From the NCBI GenBank assembly GCA_009469585.1, contig SSXW01000001.1, positions 62,001-126,000 on the forward strand: DNA of 64,000 nt, given 5' to 3'. Shown piece by piece: positions 9,079 to 16,607 of this stretch. Each line of letters starts with the position of its first letter. The stretch's first letter is position 1. The notes under the pieces were generated by a model that was not told the DNA's origin, made no database searches, and saw only the letters and a program-made list of their open reading frames with translations. The translations under genes and the position numbers were made by a program. This DNA is from Dechloromonas sp. Dech2017. Its GTDB lineage: Bacteria; Pseudomonadota; Gammaproteobacteria; Burkholderiales; Rhodocyclaceae.

Positions 9079-10284
9079 TCAGGGCTGCGCCGGAAAGCGG
9101 ATGACCAGCTCGACGGCGCCCTCCGGGCGCTGCACGCGCAGAGGCAGCCAGGTGCCCGGCGGCTGGCGCTGGATGGCGGCGATCGCCTCGCCGGTGCCGG
9201 CGACCGGCTTGCCAGCCAGCTCGACGATGCGGTCGCCGGCGCGCAGGCCGCTGCGCTCGGCCAGGCTGCCCGGCATGATGTCGACGATGCGCACGCTCTT
9301 CTCGCCGTCTTCCAGCGTCACGCCGAGGCGAGGCGGCTCGGGGGCGGCGTGCGGCTTGTCGGGCAGCAGGAAGGCGGCGTCGGCGATGCCGGCCTGCAAA
9401 TCCTGGCATTCGGCCTTGCCGGAAACCGGCAGCAGGGTGGCGATGCGCCGCACGCCGAGATCGCGCAGCTGGTGCGGCACGCCGTAACCGAAACGGATGT
9501 GGCCGCTGCCCATGATGCCGACCATCAGCGGCGGGCGGCGCCCATCGGCGGCCTGCAGGCGGCTGGCCAGGGCCTCGGCCATGGCTCGGTCCCAGGTCAG
9601 CTGGGTGTCGAGGAAATTGTCGAAGGGCGTTTCGGGCCGGCTCCCCGGCTGCTTCCTGCTTTCCGCGTGCAGGCGGTGCATGTCGCGCAGGAAGCGCAGG
9701 TAAGGCGGCGTCGCCGGCGCCGGTCGGCCGACCCCCTCACGCTCGGCTGGCGGCACACCGGCCCAGCCTTTCTCGGTGACTGCCCGCGTCAGCTTCTGGT
9801 CGACGTTGAGGGCGAGCATGGGGATACGGTTGAGGCGGGCGAATTCGAACAGCGGCAGGTAGATATGGGGCGGGTAGCGCCAGACCCGCGACCACTCGGC
9901 GCGGTCGAGGAATTCCCGGACCGTCAGCTGGCCGGCTACCCACTGGTCGAGGGCGGCCTGCACCCGGCGGGGAAACATCTCGAAACCGATCACCATGTCC
10001 GGCCGTTGGGCGTGGAGGGCAGCCAGCATCTGCAATTGCCAGCGATGATGGTCCTCGTCGCTGTGCTGTTCGCCGAGCAAAACCACCTCGTCGGTGAGCG
10101 CATTGGCGACGACGGCATCGATGTCGGCAGCTTTCAGGCGCTTGCCCTCGGGGGCCACCCAGCCGCTCTCGCCGCAGACCGGGGCCGGCCGTTCGGGAAG
10201 GATGACGGCGGGCGCTGCCACGGCCAGGCTGCCGGCCAGGAGCAGGGCGGCCACCGAGGCAAATCGACAGGGCGTGTTCGACAT
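9079..10284 (-). CDS. ChaN-family (haem-binding-uptake, Tiki/EreA-like) protein with C-terminal PDZ domain
   Basis: A 401-residue protein with a signal peptide (ASVAALLLAGSLAVA, no lipobox Cys), a ChaN domain carrying LLGEQHSDEDHH and IGFEMFPRRVQ near the N-terminus and IMGSGHIRFGYG near residue 265, and a PDZ domain over the last 90 residues (GSLAERSGLRAGDRIVELAG). ChaN folds bind haem in Campylobacter and resemble Tiki-type peptidases and erythromycin esterases. The start at 10284 is chosen by the signal peptide; the frame continues upstream without plausible coding. Being followed by a secreted metallopeptidase suggests an extracytoplasmic protein-processing or haem-handling pair. Confidence 0.85.
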   Translation of the reverse strand: MSNTPCRFASVAALLLAGSLAVAAPAVILPERPAPVCGESGWVAPEGKRLKAADIDAVVANALTDEVVLLGEQHSDEDHHRWQLQMLAALHAQRPDMVIGFEMFPRRVQAALDQWVAGQLTVREFLDRAEWSRVWRYPPHIYLPLFEFARLNRIPMLALNVDQKLTRAVTEKGWAGVPPAEREGVGRPAPATPPYLRFLRDMHRLHAESRKQPGSRPETPFDNFLDTQLTWDRAMAEALASRLQAADGRRPPLMVGIMGSGHIRFGYGVPHQLRDLGVRRIATLLPVSGKAECQDLQAGIADAAFLLPDKPHAAPEPPRLGVTLEDGEKSVRIVDIMPGSLAERSGLRAGDRIVELAGKPVAGTGEAIAAIQRQPPGTWLPLRVQRPEGAVELVIRFPAQP

Positions 10285-10754
10285 GGGCTCTTTCAGGAGT
10301 GCCTTTGCGGTCAGCATATGGTGGCAGCCTTGGCGACGACCCGCAAGAAAAAGGGCGGCGTCGCCAATCGACGGCGGCCATGGCCCGATGAAAGCCACGT
10401 CCGCCCGCAGTGCCGCGGTGAAAATATATTGAAAAATAATCAAATTGTGACTTGAAGTATTGTCTAAAAATAATTGCGTGTTGATCTTGCTAGATAAAAA
10501 CTATATAATAATCATTCAGTTAAATATTTCGTGCAATGAACGACCACCCTTGGTCCTTATTTTTCAAAATATTGTTTATAAAACAATATGGCCGGGCTGT
10601 TTGGTCCGGTGCTGAACCTGCGGCCCCGTCGCAGGGATGCACGGCTTGAATCTGCCTGAACCGGTATTCATTTCATCATCCAGTCTGGCTGACGATGTGA
10701 CGGCCTTTCTCGAAAGGCGGCAGCGGTGCGGGCGATACCATGGAGGGAAATGCC
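10285..10754. promoter_or_regulatory. 470-base divergent intergenic region with AT-rich core
   Basis: No gene is supported here. The segment from about 10425 to 10590 is strikingly AT-rich against its surroundings and contains several TATAAT-like hexamers (for example around 10502 and 10507). It separates the minus-strand ChaN gene from the NAGGN operon and should hold both promoters. A 21-base palindrome lies at 10569-10589 and is listed separately. AT-rich promoter islands of this kind are typical targets of H-NS-like proteins, one of which is encoded at 41163. Confidence 0.6.
10569..10589. promoter_or_regulatory. Perfect palindrome, candidate operator of the NAGGN operon
   Basis: Arms ATATTGTTT and AAACAATAT flank a three-base centre ATA: 9-bp perfect arms in the AT-rich intergenic region, 166 bases upstream of the amidotransferase start. 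The form fits a dimeric regulator site; the regulator is unknown. Confidence 0.5.
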
Positions 10755-12530
10755 ATGTGCGGTATCGCAGGAGAAATTCGATTCGACGGCCAGTTGGCCG
10801 ATTTGAGCGCCCTGGCGGCGATGACCGGGCGCCAGCAGGCGCGCGGACCCGACAGCTACGGGCTGTTTGCCTCGCCGGACCGGATGTTCGGCCATCGCCG
10901 GCTGAAGATCATGGATCTGTCGGATGCGGCGGCGCAGCCGATGGTGGACCCGGCGCTCGGCCTGGGCATCGTCTTCAACGGCGCCATCTACAACCATGGC
11001 GAACTGCGCCGCGAACTGGAGGGCCTCGGCTACCGCTTCTATTCGCACGGCGACACCGAGGTGCTGCTCAAGGGCTACCACGCCTGGGGCGGCGATTTCG
11101 TCAAGCGCCTCAACGGCATGTTCGCCTTCGCCATCTGGGAGCGCGACACCGGCCGCGTGCTGCTCGGCCGCGACCGGCTGGGCATCAAGCCGCTGTATTA
11201 CGCCGAAATTCCCGGCGGCCTGCGCTTCGCGTCCACGCTGCCGGCCCTGCTCGCCGGGGGCGGCGTCGATACGGAGATCGACCCGGTCGGCCTCAATCAC
11301 TACCTGTCCTTCCACTCGGTGGTGCCGGCGCCCAACACGCTGCTCAAGGGCGTGCGCAAGCTGCCGCCGGCGACGCTGATGCAGATCGAGGCCGACGGCA
11401 GCCGGAGCGAGCGGGTCTTCTGGTCGCTCGACTACCAGCGTGACGAAGCCGACGAAGCGCGCTCCTTCGACGAATGGCGCGACATCCTGCTCGACGCCCT
11501 GCGCCTCGCCGTGCGCCGTCGCCTGGTGGCCGACGTGCCGGTCGGCGCGCTGCTTTCCGGCGGCGTCGATTCCAGCCTGATCGTCGGCTTGATGGCCGAG
11601 GCCGGGGTCAGCCACCTGAAGACCTACAACGTCGGCTTCGCCGATGTCGGCGGCGAGAAGGGCAACGAGTTCGAGTATGCCGAGATCGTCGCCAAGGCTT
11701 TTTCGACCGAGCACGAGCGCATCTTCGTGCCGGAGCAGGAGTTGCTCAGCCGCCTGCCGGAAGCCATCGACGCCATGAGCGAGCCCATGGTCAGCCACGA
11801 CTGCATCGGCTTCTACCTGCTCTCCGAGGCGGTGTCGCGGCACAGCAAGGTGGTGCAGAGCGGGCAGGGGGCCGACGAAGTGTTCGGCGGCTACCACTGG
11901 TATCCCGCCCTGGCCGGCAGCACCAACCCGGTCGGCGACTATCTCAACGCCTTCCGCGACCGCCATTTCGACGAGTATCGCCAGGTCGTCCAGCCGCAAT
12001 ACCTGAGCGAGGACCGTTCCGGCATGTTCGTCGCCGAACGCTTCGTCGCGCCGGGCGCCAGCGATCCGGTCGACAAGGCCCTGCGCCTCGACACCACGGT
12101 GATGCTGGTCGAGGACCCGGTCAAGCGCGTCGACAACATGACCATGGCCTTCGGCCTGGAGGCCCGCGTGCCCTTCCTCGACCACGAGCTGGTCGAGCTG
12201 GCGGCGCGCATCCCGGCCCGCCACAAGCTGGCCGGCGGCGGCAAGGGCATCCTCAAGGAAGCGGCGCGCCGGGTCATTCCGCCGGCCGTCATCGACCGTC
12301 CCAAGGGTTATTTCCCGGTGCCGGCGCTGAAGTACCTGCAGGGCAAGGTGCTCGACATGGTGCGCGACGCGCTGAGCAATGGCGCGGCCCGCCAGCGCGG
12401 CCTGTTCCAGCCGGCCTATGTCGACCAGCTGCTGGCCGACCCGGGCGCCCACATCACGCCGCTGCGCGGTTCCAAGCTGTGGCAGCTCGGCCTGCTCGAA
12501 ATCTGGCTGCAGACCCATCTCGGGCACTAG
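10755..12530 (+). CDS. asnO: N-acetylglutaminylglutamine amidotransferase (asparagine synthase family)
   Basis: A 591-residue class II glutamine amidotransferase. The start is fixed at ATG 10755 because Cys2 (MCGIAGEIRF) must become the N-terminal nucleophile; a GGAGGG ribosome site lies 7 bases upstream. The glutaminase half spans about residues 2-210 (RGPDSYG, NGAIYNHGELR) and the synthetase half 230-590, with the PP-loop LLSGGVDSSLI and GQGADEVFGGY. Family knowledge: this member amidates N-acetylglutaminylglutamine to the osmoprotectant NAGGN rather than making asparagine. The call rests on the two downstream partners, which reproduce the conserved three-gene NAGGN locus. Confidence 0.9.
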   Translation: MCGIAGEIRFDGQLADLSALAAMTGRQQARGPDSYGLFASPDRMFGHRRLKIMDLSDAAAQPMVDPALGLGIVFNGAIYNHGELRRELEGLGYRFYSHGDTEVLLKGYHAWGGDFVKRLNGMFAFAIWERDTGRVLLGRDRLGIKPLYYAEIPGGLRFASTLPALLAGGGVDTEIDPVGLNHYLSFHSVVPAPNTLLKGVRKLPPATLMQIEADGSRSERVFWSLDYQRDEADEARSFDEWRDILLDALRLAVRRRLVADVPVGALLSGGVDSSLIVGLMAEAGVSHLKTYNVGFADVGGEKGNEFEYAEIVAKAFSTEHERIFVPEQELLSRLPEAIDAMSEPMVSHDCIGFYLLSEAVSRHSKVVQSGQGADEVFGGYHWYPALAGSTNPVGDYLNAFRDRHFDEYRQVVQPQYLSEDRSGMFVAERFVAPGASDPVDKALRLDTTVMLVEDPVKRVDNMTMAFGLEARVPFLDHELVELAARIPARHKLAGGGKGILKEAARRVIPPAVIDRPKGYFPVPALKYLQGKVLDMVRDALSNGAARQRGLFQPAYVDQLLADPGAHITPLRGSKLWQLGLLEIWLQTHLGH

Positions 12531-14282
12531 GTGGCGATCATGCTGCGCAAACGCACCAACCGCGCCCTGCGCCTCGGGCGCCGCCCCATCCCGGCCGGCG
12601 ACAAGCCCGGCGAGGCGCTGCGCCCGCAGGCCAACGCCGCCGTCGCCTGCGGCTGGGGCCGGCTGATCGCCGGCCACACCTTCGCCAACCCGGCCGACAT
12701 CGCCCAGGCCCTGATTGCCGAGCAGCCCGGGCAGCGCGACATCGCCTTCTACCTCGACAAGCCGCACGTCGTCGTCGCCCAGGCGCCACACCAGCTGTTC
12801 GTCGATCCGTCCGAGGCCTATCGGCTGAACCTGAGCAGCTACCGGCCGTCGAAGGCGGCGCGGCGCGGCTTCACCATCCGCCGGCTACGGACCCGGGCCG
12901 ACATCGCGGCGATCAACGCGCTCTATCGCTCGCGCCGCATGGTGCCGGTCGATCCCGCCCATCTCTGGGCCAGCCGGGCCGATCGCCAGCTGATCTACGC
13001 CCTGGCCGAGGACGTGGCGACCGGCGAGATCGTCGGCGTGGCGATGGGGCTGGATCATGCCGAGGCTTTCGCCGACCCCGACGGCGGGTCCAGCCTGTGG
13101 GCCCTGGCGGTGGCGCCGCAGGCCGGCTGCCCGGGCATCGGCGAGGGGCTGACCCGCTACCTGGCCGAGCATTTCCAGGCGCGCGGCCGGGCCTACATGG
13201 ACATTTCGGTGCTGCACGACAACCGTTCGGCGATCGCCCTCTACGAGAAGCTGGGCTTCCAGAACATCCAGGTCTTCGCCGTCAAGCGGCGCAACGCCAT
13301 CAACGAGCCGCTCTTCGTCGAGCCGGCCTCGGGGGCCGACGACGGCCTCAACCCCTACGCCCGCATCATCGTCGACGAGGCGCGCCGGCGCGGCATCATG
13401 GTCGAGGTCATCGACGCCGAGAACGGCTATTTTCGGCTGACCTTCTCGGGGCGCAGCGTGGTCTGCCGCGAATCGCTGTCCGAGCTGACCAGCGCCGTGG
13501 CCATGAGCCGCTGCGCCGACAAGCGGGTGACCCTGCGCCTGCTGGCCGATGCTGGCCTGCACGTGCCGGAGCAGGTGCTGGCCGGCACGGCCGAGGACAA
13601 CCAGGCCTTCCTGCGCCGGCACGGGGCGGTGGTCGTCAAGCCGGTCGATGGCGAGCAGGGCAAGGGCATCGCCGTCAACCTGACGTCGTCGGAGGAGGTC
13701 GAGGCCGCCGTGGTCGCCGCCGGCAAGTTCGGCGACCGCGTCGTGCTCGAGCAGTTCTGCCGCGGCGAGGACCTGCGCATCGTCGTCATCAACCACAAGG
13801 TGGTGGCGGCGGCCATCCGCCGGCCGGCCACCGTGGTCGGCGACGGCGAGAGCACGGTCGGGCAGCTGATCGACAAGCAGAGCCGGCGGCGGGCGGCCGC
13901 CACCGGCGGCGAATCGCGCATCCCGGTCGATGGCGAAACGCGGCGCTGCCTCGCCGGCCACGGCTATCGGCTGGACGACGTGCTGCCCCACGGCCAGTCG
14001 CTGGTCGTGCGCAATACCGCCAACCTGCATACCGGCGGGACCATCCACGACGTTACCGGGCAACTGCATCCGAGCTTGCGCACCGCCGCCGAAATGGCCT
14101 CGCGGGTGCTCGACATCCCGGTCACCGGGCTGGATTTCCTGGTTCCCGCGGTCGACGGCGAAAAGTACGTGATTATCGAAGCCAACGAACGGCCCGGCCT
14201 GGCCAACCACGAACCGCAGCCGACGGCGCAACGTTTTGTCGACCTGCTGTTCCCACGAACCCGAACCGAGGATTCCCCGTGA
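12531..14282 (+). CDS. ngg: N-acetylglutaminylglutamine synthetase (GNAT + ATP-grasp)
   Basis: A 583-residue fusion. The N-terminal half (about 105-260) is a GNAT acetyltransferase (ALAVAPQAGCPGIGEGLTRYL; DNRSAIALYEKLGF). The C-terminal half (about 325-578) is an ATP-grasp ligase related to cyanophycin and glutathione synthetases (VVKPVDGEQGKGIAV, EQFCRGEDLRIVVI, VIIEANERPGL). This matches the enzyme that acetylates glutamine and joins a second glutamine before AsnO amidates the dipeptide. The GTG at 12531 abuts the asnO stop; ATG 12540 is an alternative. The 3' end overlaps the next gene by four bases (GTGA). Confidence 0.9.
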   Translation: MAIMLRKRTNRALRLGRRPIPAGDKPGEALRPQANAAVACGWGRLIAGHTFANPADIAQALIAEQPGQRDIAFYLDKPHVVVAQAPHQLFVDPSEAYRLNLSSYRPSKAARRGFTIRRLRTRADIAAINALYRSRRMVPVDPAHLWASRADRQLIYALAEDVATGEIVGVAMGLDHAEAFADPDGGSSLWALAVAPQAGCPGIGEGLTRYLAEHFQARGRAYMDISVLHDNRSAIALYEKLGFQNIQVFAVKRRNAINEPLFVEPASGADDGLNPYARIIVDEARRRGIMVEVIDAENGYFRLTFSGRSVVCRESLSELTSAVAMSRCADKRVTLRLLADAGLHVPEQVLAGTAEDNQAFLRRHGAVVVKPVDGEQGKGIAVNLTSSEEVEAAVVAAGKFGDRVVLEQFCRGEDLRIVVINHKVVAAAIRRPATVVGDGESTVGQLIDKQSRRRAAATGGESRIPVDGETRRCLAGHGYRLDDVLPHGQSLVVRNTANLHTGGTIHDVTGQLHPSLRTAAEMASRVLDIPVTGLDFLVPAVDGEKYVIIEANERPGLANHEPQPTAQRFVDLLFPRTRTEDSP

Positions 14283-15517
14283 AAATAGAAAAAATGACCG
14301 AACTCCCCATCCGCATCGACTACGCCTATCTCGAAGAGACCATGCTGCAGTTGCTGGCCATCCCCAGCCCGGTCGGCCTGACCGACGGCGTCGTCCGCTA
14401 TGTCGCCGGCCGTCTCGAAGCCATCGGCCTGCCCTACGAGATCACCCGGCGCGGCGCCATCCGGGCGACCATCGCCGGGCGCGAGGCGCGGCCGGCCCGG
14501 GCCATCGTCACCCACCTCGACACGCTGGGCGGCATGGTCCGCGAGATCAAGGCCAACGGCCGCCTGGCCATCATCCCGATTGGCCACTGGTCGGCCCGCT
14601 TCGCCGGCGGCGCCCGCCTGACGGTATTTACCGACGACGGCCAGCTGCGCGGCACCTGCCTGCCGCTGAAGACTTCCGGCCACGCCTTCGGCGACGCCAT
14701 CGACAGCCAGCCGAGCGGCTGGGAGCATGTCGAGGTGCGCGTGGACATCCCGGCCGACACGGCGCAGGACCTGGTTGCCGCCGGGGTCAATGTCGGCGAC
14801 TGGATCGCCTTCGACCCGCAGGCCGAGATCATGCCCAACGGCTACATCAATTCGCGCTACCTCGACGACAAGGCGGCGGTCGCTGCGCTGCTCGCCGCCT
14901 GCAAGGCCATCGTCGATTCCGGGCAGACGCCGGCCGTCGACGTCCATCCGCTGTTCACCATCACCGAGGAGGTCGGCTCCGGGGCGTCGGCCGCGCTGCA
15001 CGGCGACATCGCCGAGATGGTCAGCCTCGACATCGCCATCGCCGCCCCCGGCCAGAACACCCACGAGCACGCCGCCACCATCTGCCTGCAGGACATGTCG
15101 GGGCCCTTCGACTACCACCTGACGCACAAGCTGATCGGGCTCGCCAAGCAGCACGGCATTGCCCATCGCCGCGATGTCTTCCGCTTCTATCGCTCCGACT
15201 CGGCGGCGGCGGTCGAGGCCGGCAACGACATCCGCACCGCCCTGATCGGCTTCGGCGCCGACGGTTCGCACGCCCAGGAACGCACCCACCGCGATGCGCT
15301 GGAGGCGCTGGCCCAGCTGAGCGCCGTGTACATGCTGTCGGAGCCGGTGGCGCGCCGCGATTGCAAGTCGATGGGCTCGCTGGCCGGCTTCACCGAGCAA
15401 CTCAAGCCCGGCGAGATGGCCCTGCCGGTATCCCAGTTGCCGCTGCCCGAGCAGTTCCTCGACGTCGACGGCAGCGTGCCGCCCGAGCTGCAGAACGTCA
15501 AAAGCGAGCGAATCTGA
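14279..15517 (+). CDS. NAGGN-system M42-family metallopeptidase
   Basis: A 412-residue M42 glutamyl-aminopeptidase-like protein. Zinc-site motifs are visible: THLDTLGGMV (first His/Asp), SRYLDDKAAVAALL (bridging Asp), ITEEVGSG (catalytic Glu pair), VSLDIA and GSHAQERTHRDALEAL (last His). The family is found as the third gene of NAGGN loci, where turnover of the dipeptide is a plausible but unproven role. The GTG at 14279 overlaps the ngg stop and has GAGGA seven bases upstream; ATG 14294 is the alternative. The three overlapping or abutting genes form one operon. Confidence 0.88.
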   Translation: MKIEKMTELPIRIDYAYLEETMLQLLAIPSPVGLTDGVVRYVAGRLEAIGLPYEITRRGAIRATIAGREARPARAIVTHLDTLGGMVREIKANGRLAIIPIGHWSARFAGGARLTVFTDDGQLRGTCLPLKTSGHAFGDAIDSQPSGWEHVEVRVDIPADTAQDLVAAGVNVGDWIAFDPQAEIMPNGYINSRYLDDKAAVAALLAACKAIVDSGQTPAVDVHPLFTITEEVGSGASAALHGDIAEMVSLDIAIAAPGQNTHEHAATICLQDMSGPFDYHLTHKLIGLAKQHGIAHRRDVFRFYRSDSAAAVEAGNDIRTALIGFGADGSHAQERTHRDALEALAQLSAVYMLSEPVARRDCKSMGSLAGFTEQLKPGEMALPVSQLPLPEQFLDVDGSVPPELQNVKSERI

Positions 15518-15550
15518 GGCTGGACGGGTCGCCCGGCACCTGGCCGGTGA

Positions 15551-15838
15551 TTACTTGCGGTAGCGCGACATGGCCGAATCGACAGCGGCAACCACCGCAT
15601 CCCAGGCTTGTACCGCTCCCGTCCTGAGGTCGCCCCAGGCGCTTTCGCTGGCCTGTTCGATCTGCTGCAACTGGGCCCTGGCCTTGTCCCGGTGGCCGCG
15701 CAATTCGTCGAGGCGGGCATGCCATTCGTCGCGCGCCGACGCCTCGGCCTGTTCCTTCCTCGCCATCAGCTGGTCGATCTCCTGGTTCCATTGATCCAGC
15801 CGGTCGTGCATCTTGCGTACCATTTCGTCGCGGTTCAT
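15551..15838 (-). CDS. Small coiled-coil hypothetical protein
   Basis: A 95-residue protein, highly charged, predicted as one long amphipathic helix or coiled coil (residues 5-75, with MVRKMHDRLDQWNQEIDQLM) and a C-terminal WDAVVAAVDSAMSRYRK helix. The ATG at 15838 has a strong AGGAGA ribosome site; the frame extends upstream without support. No membrane segment or signal. Its end faces the end of the M42 gene, 33 bases away. Function is unknown; the helix-rich form resembles small stress- or apolipoprotein-like helical proteins, but no family is claimed. Confidence 0.75.
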   Translation of the reverse strand: MNRDEMVRKMHDRLDQWNQEIDQLMARKEQAEASARDEWHARLDELRGHRDKARAQLQQIEQASESAWGDLRTGAVQAWDAVVAAVDSAMSRYRK

Positions 15839-15916
15839 GGTCAGTCTCCTGCGCGGGTTGCGAATGCGAAGCCTCACTATCAGTGTAGACCACCGTCGTT
15901 TGGCCAGGCAAAGTCC

Positions 15917-15945
15917 GGCGGTCGACGGCAAAAATCGGCCAATTC
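15917..15945 (-). repeat. Dispersed 3'-end motif, copy 3
   Basis: The + strand reads GGTCGACGGCAAAAATCGG followed by CCAATTC. It lies 54 bases after the stop of the minus-strand cytochrome b gene, the same orientation and placement as copies 1 and 2, with two or three changes in the core. Confidence 0.55.
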
Positions 15946-15998
15946 AAAAAAGCGGGCGAGGCGAACCCCGCCCGCAAGACGCAAGGAATCGTTCGTGG

Positions 15999-16607
15999 TC
16001 AGTGCTTCCCGTCCACATCCTCCCAGCCGGTGATCATCGCCTTGATGTGGGCGAAGATCGTGTGGCCGGTGGTCGTCAGGTACACGTGGATGAAGAAGAA
16101 GGCGGTGATCAGGTAGGCGCCCAGCGTGTGCAGCACCGCCACTGTCTGCAGCGACAGGGTCTGGTCGAGGCCGAGCCGGGCCCAGTTGCCGTAGAACAGG
16201 TAGAAAATTCCCGTTCCCCAGATCAGCGGCGAAATGAAGGCGAGCAGGGCGAGATAGGCCAGGCGCTGCAGCGGGTTGTGCTTCTGCACCGCCGTCTTGC
16301 GGAAGGGGTGCGGCGCGTCGCTGAAGATGCCGATGGTGTAGTACCGGACCATGGCCATGACGTTTTTCAGGGTGGGCAGGTACTGGCGCCATTCGCCGGT
16401 GGTGAATTGCCAGAAAATGGTGAAGGCCCACAGCGTGATCAGGGCCCAGGCGGCCACCGTATGCAGCTGGACGGCCTTCTTGAAGCCGAGCAGGACGTAG
16501 CTGCCATGGACCTCGAAGCCGCTGATCATCATGGCGATGATCAACAGGGCCTGCGACCAGTGCCAGAAGCGCTCGTAACGTTTGTAGATGTAGATGCGTT
16601 CGCTCAT
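15999..16607 (-). CDS. Cytochrome b561-type membrane subunit paired with octaheme cytochrome c
   Basis: A 202-residue inner-membrane protein with four transmembrane helices (about 15-35, 50-70, 125-150, 160-180). Histidines at membrane-embedded positions (FWHWSQALL, VQLHTVAAW, AVLHTLGAY, FFFIHVYL) are those expected to bind two b haems, as in formate-dehydrogenase gamma/thiosulfate-reductase cytochromes b. Start ATG 16607 with ribosome site AAGGAG; it overlaps the stop of the octaheme cytochrome gene (ATGA), so translation is coupled. The likely role is quinol oxidation and electron delivery to the periplasmic cytochrome. Confidence 0.9.
   Translation of the reverse strand: MSERIYIYKRYERFWHWSQALLIIAMMISGFEVHGSYVLLGFKKAVQLHTVAAWALITLWAFTIFWQFTTGEWRQYLPTLKNVMAMVRYYTIGIFSDAPHPFRKTAVQKHNPLQRLAYLALLAFISPLIWGTGIFYLFYGNWARLGLDQTLSLQTVAVLHTLGAYLITAFFFIHVYLTTTGHTIFAHIKAMITGWEDVDGKH

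Noticed and set aside
7972-10455. Plus-strand 827-codon frame opposite the metallopeptidase and ChaN genes
   Set aside because: Composition typical of an antisense shadow; both minus-strand genes have complete families and signal peptides.
11474-14278. Plus-strand open frame running through asnO and ngg in another phase
   Set aside because: Arginine/proline-rich shadow of two strongly supported genes. Only its final part, from 14279, is real coding (the M42 peptidase).
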